DNA from: Tubulanus polymorphus
Taxonomy: Eukaryota; Nemertea; Palaeonemertea; Tubulaniformes; Tubulanidae
DNA: 64,000 nucleotides
Assembly: GCF_964204645.1 (NCBI RefSeq)
Contig: NC_134031.1
Span: 16,737,307-16,801,306, forward strand
Reading direction: 5' to 3'
Below are positions 47,901-59,900 of the stretch, piece by piece. Position 1 is the first letter of the stretch. Every line of letters starts with the position of its first letter. Under the pieces are notes generated by a model. It was given only the letters and a program-made list of their open reading frames with translations, was not told where the DNA came from and made no database searches. Position numbers and translations under genes: made by a program.

Positions 47901-50900
47901 GCTGAGACTTCGCGTATACCTAATGATAATATCGGTAATCTTCAACAAGTTCGCGGCCCCGATGAAAGCAGTTCCGCACCTTTATATCAAGAAAGTCGTC
48001 AGGAACAAGCGGTTGTTACCAATCAGCCTGGTACACCACAGCCACAGCAGCAGCGACCCGATAATTTGACGATGTCGCGTAGTTTCGATACGCCGGGCGG
48101 TAGTTCTCAGACTAGTAGCACGCCGGCTAGACGCCGCAGTGATGATCAATCACGAGACCCAAAAGACCGTGATGATGACAGACGTTACGGCAGACGTGAT
48201 GACGACAGGTCGGACAGCAGACGTGATGACGACAGACGCGATAACGACAGACGTGATGACCGACGAGACAGCAGACGCGATGACGACAGGTCGGACAGCA
48301 GACGCGTTGACGACAGACGCGATGATCGCGGTTATAGAGGGCGTGATCGTAGATACAACGACCGATCGCGATACGACGATGACGACCGTCGTGACGATTA
48401 TTACGATCGCGATTACCGATATCGACCGACGACACCGTCTAGGGATTACGAGGACGGCGGTCGTGATCGTCCGCGTACGCCGAGTCGGGAAGATCCATCG
48501 AGGCGACCGACTACTCCGTCGCGGGAATATGACTACGATCGGCGATACGGAGACTCGAGAGACAGGTAAAAACCATCTTACATTCACATGTAGATATAAC
48601 AATACTATACAACGAAATACCACATTATAAAAGAAAAACTGAAATTTTTCCTTGAGCTATTATTTATATGATGTTTCAACCATCCTCCCTCGGCAGAGAT
48701 TTGAACCTAATGGCATTGAGACTTGTCACATTACAAAACCCAGCCACACTACCCCGAGTGTGGTAGGGTTTTGTCCCGTGGCTGAGTCTCAGGCGATGCC
48801 ATCAGGTTCGAACCCCTGCCGAGGGAGAATGTGTTTCAAATGCCATCCTTATAGTCATCTTCAGAAATACTGTATTCAATTCCTTAGGATAAAGTCAAAA
48901 CGTCGAAAGTATCACCTCAAGGAAACTTTTCGTACTTGTTTTTCTTAAATATTGCGGGATTATATCGTGAAGATCAACGTCTGCTTAACACTTTCTCATG
49001 CTTAAAACTCGTTAAGAAAAAAGTTATGCGAATTCAATTCAATATTGAAGGTACAAAATTATTTGATTTTAGACCTTATAAAATCTAATGTTGATTATTG
49101 AGCTCAATTAGATCGGGGGTATCCGTGTAGTTTTGGATCAATATTAGAAGTGTTTCGTTGTATTGTGTGTCAGTGACAGCTGTTTTAACTCACAGATGGC
49201 AGCAGTAATCAGTCTCTACTGACGTGTAGACACTCTAGTTCTCTGTACTATATCTTATATATACGTCCATTTTTTGGTGAAATCTATTAGCGGCAGTTAG
49301 TCTCATTGTTAGAAGACACGCGTAGATTTCTACTTTTAGATATAGATGAAATTTGATAAGTATAGTCAGTTATTATGAAGTGCGCACCGAGGATTAATAT
49401 TAGAAAGGATGTAATTTAGATTTATGGAGGTATATTTGAATATCACTTATGAGATTTCATAAATTTAGCTCTTCACCCTTCTTTCTATACCTCCCCCGCT
49501 AAATCTCCGTTAGTGAGATCGCGTACATTCAGCCCCCCCCTCAAAGTTCTTGAGTTCATTAGAATATTCCGACAATTCGTTAATCAGAACGTCTGTTGTT
49601 TTACAGGTGGTATGATAGAGATTATTATGATCGATACGGTGAACGACCCTCCAGTCGTCAATCACAGGACTACCGCGACTCACGTGATCAGTATGAACGA
49701 CCCAGGTCTAGACAGGGACAGGGTATGTAATGCTAGTGGATTTTCTTGTCCTGACGGAATCGTGTCAATTACGCTGTTGCATGTGCGGTTCACTTTTATG
49801 GATGTCCGGTTTACATTTGGGAAAATTGAAAAATCACCCTTGAAATATACTAGGGAAAAACTTGGGAATTTTTAATTCATGTTACTGTGGGCGTAGTGTT
49901 ATCGTTTTACTCCGTGATTCTAGGTGAAGTAGAAACGCAGCAGAGATCCCCGTCTAGAGGTAGTCAGAGTGAAATGGAGCGCCCTCGATCCAGAGGAGCT
50001 CATGATGATTATTACAGGGATTATTATCGACAAGCGGGTAAGAGCTCTTTAATGGCGGGTTCATCATTCAATGTATTACTACCTGGTGGTCATCCTATAA
50101 ATACTAGAGAAATGCCACAATAGTTCAGCCAAAGGCGTAAAGTTTTTGAATAAAGGTTTATATATCTGAGCAATGTTTTGGCTAAGGACGATTAGCAATA
50201 ATCAGACTCATATTCATTTTACACATATATTGTGAACCAGATCTTCTCGTTTTATCCTATAAATGATTTTAAGCAGATAAATCCTTGAAATTCTGGGTAT
50301 CCACCTCGACCGTGTTAATTGAGCGTGTAAATGGGATTTGTTTCATAATTCAATATCTTCGATTGCAGAATATGATCGTTACTATGGCTATGGCAGACGC
50401 GACTCTCATTACTACGACGACCGATATTACGAGGATTACTATAACTACCAGAGACAGGATCGGTATAATCGCGGTTACTATGAAGAAATGCAATATTATG
50501 GCCAGCAATACGCCGACGATCGGTAGGAAAAAATAGTCATTCGCAAGTTACTACGTAGTTTCTCTCCTTAAAAAAGTGGTCCACATCAGAATCCCTTTCC
50601 TTTACGCATCTTGTTAAAAAACCTTTAGAGGTTGTTTTTGTGTTTAGTTGCTTCGTTCAATTGTCGAAATTGAAATGCTTCACTTGTATCGTTTATTCGC
50701 ACATTAGCTCAAGTTTTATTCAAAGATAGATTACCTACCTACCGGTACTTATTGCTTTTCTTAGTCTTTCGGGAATGTTGTGATTTCATCTTTCAAATCG
50801 ATGATATATGTAGGAGTAGTAACATCTTTGACAAAATCTTGCTTTATCTAAAGCGCATTTGTTCAAAAGCAAACTGATTACTCGGTTTAGAAGCCATTAG

Positions 50901-53900
50901 AACCCAGTTTACATGAAGTATGCAACAATGTAAGATGGCGGTCAATTACTTCTCTTGGTTTAGTTAATTCCATTAAACCGCTTCTCGGGCGGTTTAGTCG
51001 GTTTACTTCTTTTCCAGGGCATTCCCCTTTATTGATCCAGCCTTTAGGCTTTGGAATCTCATCAACTATTTAGGATAGGTATAATTGGTAAACGAACAAT
51101 TTTATCGCACTCTTACATATTGATAAATGAATTATTATTTCTTTCTCAAAACCACTGCAACAAAGCAGATTTGTAAGACAAATCATTTTACAAACTGGTC
51201 TAAACAAATGCTGCTTTTCACAGTGAACCTAATCGCTTTGCTCTAAACAAATGCGCTGTTAGTGTCGTATAGTTTAGATATAACGTTTATATGTTTGTTT
51301 TCTGTATGTACGCTGCAGGTATCGGGATTACTATCGCAACGGACACAATTACGTCGGGTCGGATCGTGGTAGCCAATATTCGTCGTCGCATTCTAGAGGC
51401 GCCACGCCGTCGCACTCGAGAGGTGCCACGCCTTCCCCGAATGACGATGATAGTCTGTACGTGTAACCCGCGTTAACATTGTTACAGTATCACCACACAT
51501 AGTAATAAATGAAAACACTTTTTGAAATCGATTCGAACTGTTGCTTTATACTGAAATTATCAAATTTCATCGCTACAATGGAATTTTTCTTCAAATATTC
51601 CAATAATAATATGTTAACTGTTTGACTTGAAAAATGGTCCGCTTATTCCAACCTATGCACGATACCCGCATGCAAATAGTGTTATTAGTAGAATAAGACA
51701 TATATAGTATCTAGTATATAGTATAGTTTATCTCAGAATCTTGATGCTTCAATTTATACGCAAACTTAAAGCATAAACGTCGCGTTTTCAGAGCCCGGGT
51801 CATCGACTATCGACATCAACAATCGTACGAACAGCAGACGCCTCAACAGCAGCAGCCACAGCAGCAGCAAAGGTCAAGGCCGTCTAGTCGGCAATCGTAC
51901 CACGACGAATACGACGGTTACTATCGTCGTGACGATGAGCGTCGTTATAGTTACGGACGGTCGCATAGTTACGACAGCTATGGCGAACAGAACTGGCAAC
52001 AATCGAAACAATCGGGTAAGGGTCGGATTATTTCGAATTAATAAAAAATGGGGGAACTTCGATATAAGCTATCCCAGCTTATAGGGAGTAGAGCACTCAG
52101 TCTTAACATTGTCAAAATTAGTTCATTATCAATCAACCTTGGCTCCCAAATCCAGGACCTACCAGATATACATTGAATTCATATTATGCTCAGTTATTGG
52201 TATAGTTTAAATAAATTGATTATTGATTTATTTAAGTTAAAAGTTCACTTGACTTTGATTGAAATGTAGAAGAAATTGAACTGGGAGACTGAGCCCGGTG
52301 GATCCCTGCTGTCATGAGAGGGATCCCTAATCGCTGCAGTAGCGTTGAAGGTTCCCTTGGATTCGGATATAATTGATGAATTATTAAGCAATATTATTTG
52401 TAGAAGGTCGTATGACGCCGGTGAAGTATGCCATGCCGCATGTTCGAGCATTTTTTGGTCCGTGTGGTCAGCTGATAAAGGTTCTGCCCAATCGGCCGGC
52501 AGACGGACAGCCTGCTACGGTTGAAATACATGATCTTGAAAACATGTTCGCCGATACGTCCGAAGTAGAAACGCTTAGAACATTCCCCGGTCCTCTAGTC
52601 AAGTGAGTAATAGAAAGGTGTCTGTTTTCGCCTTCAGAGCTGATGCTTTACGAACCATTTTGAGGGTTGATCGAATTACAAATACGTTTATTTTCAGTAT
52701 TGAAACTCATAAGAATGACGTGCTATCGTTCTGTCACCACCAAGCGCGAATGCACCACGAAAATGTTAACATGATCGATCGTAGCTCGGCGGAATTATTG
52801 TGGAAATATCTGGAATTACTCATCAAACAAAACGGAGTGAGTACAAAAAAACATCTCGAGTTTCTAATTAAAGATCTAACGATAAATCGATGAAGTTTAT
52901 TTCTCAAATATATATGAATATGAATATAAGTATGAATATGAATGTTCAATTGCATATCAATTTGAAACTTTTAACATTTGAGGAGGACACCTCTGAGCCC
53001 TCAGAGCTGTTATAAAGATAGATAAATAAATGGATAAAAAAAGGTGCTTAAGGCGATGATGATAGTAGAAATAATACTGTGGTAATAAAAAATGGAGAAA
53101 CAAGAAAAAATATTGATAATGAATAATTAGAATAACAAAATAAGAAAAACGATGAAAATCATGAAAATAAACTGATATTTTATTTTTGCGGTATAGACTG
53201 TGATAGGCACTGATATTGCTGAATTACTGCTGGATGGACACATGCCGTCGTCCGATGAATTTCGACGTACCGGTATACCGATCGTGATGAGTCACGCGAA
53301 CCTGCAGGATCTACAGGCGTCCGGTATGGTCGAACTGCAGGAGGATAATCTCGTCGTGACTAACGACCGCGCGTCGGTGAACGCTGCGCCGGCGACGACG
53401 CGGGGTCAGCTGTCGATCGACGATGCCACCGATCGATTCAGACATTTACTCTTATATGGCCGGAAAAAGGTGCGTCGCCGAGAAATATTGCAAATTTTTG
53501 GAATGAGATTCTGGTACATAATAGATGGCGCAATGATACGTTACTTGTAGTTGAAATCGGTTCATTTTCGATGATATTTGAACTGTGTCTTTTAAAGCTC
53601 CCAAATTCGAATATTATCAAACTACTAACCATCCAACCAACCAACTACTCGCTTGCTGCAGTAGCAGTGCTGGTATCACCTTAATTTGAAATCCTGTGAT
53701 ATGCATACAGTTAAACCTTAGATCGTTCGATACTGATAAATTTATATAATACAATTACATCAGGTATAGTGCAGCAGCTGGGGTCAAATTTTGACAGAAT
53801 AGTTAGTATAGTATAGTTTATTTTGCATAATAGATTGATACAAAGATATGTAATTATACAATATGATACAGTGTGAAGATATAATAACAATCAATCATGA

Positions 53901-56900
53901 ATCCATGAATTTTGGCTCAAGGTCTGAAAGTTTCACAATTAGAAGAAAAGTCGGATGGTTCTGAAAAATATGGAACACAGCGCCAAGCAAGAATACCGTA
54001 TTTGAGAAGTGCTTAGTATTGTTTTGTTATCTGTTTTAGGATGCATTAGAATCGGCCGTGAAGAATCACCTATGGGGTCACGCTCTTTTCCTTGCATCGA
54101 AAATGGACACTAGAACATACGCTAATATTTTAACTCGGTAAGTGTCGTATTCTCATTGAAATATAACGGTTTTCTCATTCTTTCCGTCGTGAAATATTAC
54201 TAAAAGTCGAAAACATTTTCAGATTCGCGAATAATTCAATGAAGATGAACGACCCGTTGCAGACGCTGTATCAGATAATGTCTGGTCGTCAGCCGTCTGC
54301 CGTAACCGGCGTATCGGATGATAGATGGGGGGACTGGCGTCCGCATCTGGCGATGATTTTATCGAATCAATCCATATCGAAACCGGAACTGGATAAGAAA
54401 AGTATTTCTTCATTAGGAGATACGTTAGGTAAGAGTTTCTGGAGCAGACGCACGGCAGATTTGGACAGGAGCGCTAAGAAATGCGAGAGGCATATCGTTA
54501 AATAGGGCAGTAGCCGTACTCAAGCCAACGCAATGTAGGGATCTTGAAAATTTTGAAATTTCAGTGCATTTTAATGCGATATCCAGGCACTTGAGTTACA
54601 TTTAAGAGAAAATAGGCATCAACCAAAGTTTTGTGCACGCTCTCTTTTTGCTGTGGGTGGAAAAATTGGAAAATTGCTAGTTGTGATGCCTTATGCTTCC
54701 CTCTGGGTTTGATTCTTTGATCGGTTGTTCACTTTGTTTTCCGATGCTGAATATCAGTTGTTCGTATATATTTCAGCGTCGCGTGGTTGTCTACACGCCA
54801 GTCATTTCTGTTATTTGATGGCTCAGCACAGTTTCGGCACGTTCTTGAAGAAGACGTCGAAGCTCGTGTTGATCGGTTCTAGTCACGTGTTACCGTTCAA
54901 CGAGTTCGCGTCGAACGACGCCATACAATGTACGGAGATCTACGAATACGCCGTAGCTTTAGGGAATCCGCAACATGTGCTTTATCACTTCCAGGTACCG
55001 GTATAATCGATCTATACTAGAGCGATATAAACATTCCGTACTAAGAATGAAAGAATTGAGTTCGAAAAGTTTTCTCGAGGTATACCCTAGTTTTTTCATC
55101 TTCATTCATTGTTTCGACTATGTCCTAATAGTCATTGTAGTCATAGGATATTATGGAAACATTAGATAATCTATACCTCTAAGATGGGGATTTTATATCT
55201 TCACAACACTGAATTATTCATCAATGGTTACTAATTTGAGTATATTTGCTCTCATTCTTTTCAATTACAGCCATATAAGTATATCTACGCTACGCGTCTA
55301 GCCGAAGCCGGTCTGTCGCAGGAAGCGTTACATTACTGCGAAGTTATCGCCAACACCGTTTCATCGAATCCATCTGTGTACAATCCGATATTCGTCAAAT
55401 TGCTCTACGAAGTAAGCTTCCGCGCGAATGCGAGTTGTTAGTATTTTATACCTCTTACCGCGCACGTCGTAATCGTTCAATTTCGTTTTGTAGCTTTCGA
55501 GTCGTTTGAAATACAGCGACCAGAACCGTATGCAATACGCCGTATACGAAGATCCGATTTGGTTGCAACGATTGGCTCAGGTCGTCGCTGCCTTTGACGT
55601 AAGTTCATTTCGAATAAACAAATCGTCGTATTTTCATCGTGATTGATTTTATCATGAATTATTTACTCGTCTACGCAGGATGGAAGTTTACAGCCAGTAT
55701 CCGGTGTCGTAACCCCAGGTTACTCGTCGACTACTGCCGGTAGCGAAGCCGGGGATGTTTTGCCGCCCGATAATCAGCAAACTGATCAGGACTCGCATAA
55801 CCAATCACAACAACAACAACAAGGTACATTCTTTCACAGTTGTGCCGAATAAAGCAGGGTCCCTACGATTATTTGATTCCTTAAAAACTCTTTCAAAACG
55901 GAAAATGCTTTTAATGGTGCTTGAAACTCCTTTGATTTGAACAAATTGCCCAAAACTCCTTCAATTCTGAGGATAGGCCTTTAGAAATTTTTGTCTAGTT
56001 TGTAGTTGTACATAGTACAGTAAACTACGCCTAAATGGATACAGTTGGGACCAGGATTTTTTTACCCAATTAGGCGGTTACCAAATAAGAACCAAAGTTT
56101 AGTTAGTGTAAAGGATTAACATTTGCTTACAAAACCACCGAAATAACGGTTTACCAAGATAAACAGTACAGTGTAATTAGGATATGAAACTGACACACCT
56201 TGAAATATGAAATTTTCACCTTGAAAACTCCTTGAAAACTCCATTTATCCAGGAATGGCTGATCTGTAGGGATCCTGTAAAGTAGAAATCTTTCAATCGA
56301 AATTTAGCTATTGATATTTTAATCTAATCTAGGTTATTACGGTTACTACAATCAAGAGGGTGGAGACCAGCAGCAGCAGCAGCAGCAGTGGGCTCAATAC
56401 TACAACCAACAACAAGTTACTGCTACAGGGGACCAACAACAAACTGGTTCGTAATCCAAGCCAGCCAGCTCCACCAAACAAATTCGATAAACTTCCCATT
56501 CTTATTTACTCTGAAAATTCGTTGAATTCAATGTACTTGATTTTTATATCCAGCTGTAAATGCGTTACTTGGAATTTCATTACGTTTTAGATGTTACTGC
56601 TCAACAACAACAACAACAAGACTGGCAGCAACAATGGCAACAACAACAGCAGCAGCAGCAGCAGCAGCAGGGTCAGTACTACGACGGGCAATATTACAAT
56701 CAGTACCAACAACCGCAACCAACTGATCAAACTGATTCTCAGCAACAGCAACAGGTTTGTATCAAATTTCTATCAATCTCATTATTTGTCGAAGAATTTT
56801 GATAATACGTACTGAACTTCGGTATTTCAGAGCGTCGATCAGGTCGATTACGCCGGACAGAACGTTAATCTCGGAAGTAGTATGAACAGTAATTACACGG

Positions 56901-59900
56901 CTACGAGCGATCGATCTGAAGATACCGTCAGTCAATCTCCCGAAGCGGCTGCCAGTTCGTTCGATTACTACGGAGCTTCGCAACAACAGGTAAAACTAGA
57001 ATCGTTCTAACAATCGTTTTTTGTGATAGTTATTCGAGATAACGGAAGCCACCGTGAATTTATCTATGATCCTTCGTAACTGGCTCCTTTTATCAGGTTG
57101 ATATTAGAACCAAATTCCTCTCTGAACTCTTATGTTATGGTCGAAGATTTCATTCTCTACGATGAATCCCTGACTCGGTTCCCGCGGCGTTTAGCCAAGC
57201 CGGTGCTATTTTCTTATGATCCAAATTGGAGTTGATTATAGACTTATTATATAGTCTACTGTAGCTATTCCTTGCTTTTGATATTTCTTATGACGATATG
57301 TTACGAAGCATTATGTTCGATAGTTATAATCCGCTAACTTTATCCTGCTATATTCTGGATATATCTATATAAATAGATGAATGATTAATATGGCTGATGG
57401 TTTAGGGGTGTGTGAAGGTGAAGGCTTTACTGTTTATTGCATGCTTCCTTTTCTTCTAACGTTCGTTTCAGTTTTCAAAATTACCTCCGCTGTCGATCAG
57501 CAACACGACATCGAGCTCGCCTCACGAGCTGTCTCCGGGCGGTGGCGGCGCTAGCACGCCGGACACGGTAACTAACAGTGTCTCGTCCCCTCTGTCATTG
57601 TCTCGTAAATCAAGCGTCGGCTCGACGTTGAGCAGTAGCCTTGATCGCCAGATGGCTAAGGAGGTGGGTAGTCGCGTATGCATGGCTTTTAAACACAGGG
57701 GTCACTCTTGCGAAATACTAAGCACGTTACTTACAATTTCTTCAATTTCTTCTGATTCTTCCATATTTTGCTACAGTTTTAAGAGTGGCTCCTGCCGGTT
57801 TTTGTTCCATCGTTTGCTATCGTGATTTTCATGCCTGATTTGTTTCTATCATCGCGAGTCTGATTGATGCATGTGTATTATGCTATTAATGATGTGTAAA
57901 TCATGTTAATCGGCATTTTGATTTGATTGTATGTTATACATATAATCAATATTTCTGATCAAAAACAAATCTATTCAGACTCTTTTCTTTTTTTCCTCTC
58001 AGCAAGCCCTTTACTTAATGCACCCATTGTGTGAGTGTGTATATATATATATATATATACAGCACCCTGCACCTCTTTCTTTTAGGAGTCATCCATTCCC
58101 AGTTCCTCCCATTCTTCTGAACGACTTCCAGATGTTGTGTATCCGAGTGTTACCGCTCCTAAATTCTGTGAGAAATCGGAATGTAGCGCAGTTACTGCCG
58201 CGTCAGCTTCTAACGCGGTTAACACGAAAACTCGACACCGCCCAGACAGGACAGATAAGCAACAAAACTGTTCAATGTTGACTCTTTCTAGATCAGAAAA
58301 TTGTGTTTCACCTTGTGATATTGAAAATTTCGATATCTCTACAACTCCTACTTTTAGTAGTTGTCATAAGACACTATCCGTTGATTCCAAGCTCACCGAA
58401 AAAAAACAAGAATGTTGTATCGCTGCACTAAAACCTCGTAGATTATCGGAAATCGTTCCATTTCCCGAGAGGAAGGTTAACAAATCGAAAATTATTCGCC
58501 GTGGGCAGACGACGGAATTGTGTCGTAAAGCGATGGTCAAACAAATTCGCGATCGTTTGAAAAATCTATCCGTAAAAGTTGCTGCGTCGACCGACTGCTG
58601 CAAGCATCTCATCGATATTAGTAAGAAAACTTCAGATGAGCAAGGATTAATGACCGAATCCGAACAAGCTGAAATTATAAGTAGTGAAAAGTCGGAGAAT
58701 ATGATTGAACCAAACGTAGGGAATGTGATAAAGGATGAGGATGGAGCGCCTACTTGTCCGTTGATTCAATCTTGTGTATCCTCTGTTGTACTACAGTCAG
58801 TGAATAGCAGTGATGTAGAGATGATTACTGGTAATGCTGAGAACCTTTCGAATAAAAGCGCTATGATAGCAGATTCTAAAGAAGAAGAGCTATCAGAAAG
58901 TATAAGTGTATCGGGTATCCGAGAAAACAAGGAAGCGTCGACAGAATGTGAAATAGTTGGTTGCGATGAAACTCGGAAGCCTTATCAACCACTTTTACAT
59001 GGACTCACTCATTTAGACAGAACTTTGTCGCCGAAACAAAGAATACAAGTGCAGCTAGAGTTGTTTGAGAAAATCAAATCTGTGAACCAGCATGGAAATT
59101 ACCGGTATGGTAGCACGTTCCCTATAGATGCGCCTTTAGAAGAGTCTGAAGATGTCGATCGGCTTTTAGATGATGAGAATGTCGAAGCTGCGCCGATGTT
59201 TCAACTACCGATCTCGCGAGCGATCGAGTTCATCGGTTCGACTAACAATACCAACCGGTTCAATCTCTCTCGGCAGACGGATGAGAAACAGGCGTGGTCG
59301 CCGTGGTTACAGATTCGCAATCGGTCGTTGATCGAAGATATTAAATACAAGAAGGATTTCGCCGCTTCGAAGACGTATCCGGTAGATGAGCCGTTAGATG
59401 AACGCGAGGTCGCTGAAATCATAAAAGATAATTCTGAAAATACTGAGAAAGCTCATAAAAATTCGAAGGAAAAGCCGGATGTATCTGATGAGAACAATAA
59501 TGATAGCTATACGTCTACCGATATCACGGGTCACCGCAAAGATCAGATCTCTGAGCGGGAAATTACAGATTTAGAAGACGATATCCGGGAATGTGAACTT
59601 TACTCGCCGTTACCACTTCCGCGGATAGATTCCGATTTCAATCTTGACGAACAGTTTCCGCTTATGAATCGAATCGTCCATTGGATCACGGAAGTTATGG
59701 CTCCCGATGACGTTACTAAAAATCTGAAATCTGAATGAAAACAGCAAAAACATGTAAAGAATACAGATCATTTTAACTACGAGATGTGTTTGAATTATGT
59801 ATGCATTTACTTTATTGTTTGCCATTTTGTTTGATTATATTTTTTTCACTAAGTTGTTTATATAACGGAGTTAAGTAATTGTAATTATATTCAATAATTT

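Noticed and set aside
48139-48630. Overlapping frames on both strands in the Arg/Asp block
   Set aside because: GAC/CGT repeats read open in several frames. Only the SEC16 frame joins correctly to exon 2 at 49607.
58034-58064. TA microsatellite before the alternative SEC16 exon as a separate feature
   Set aside because: A short simple repeat, common in introns; it adds nothing beyond the splice acceptor tract.
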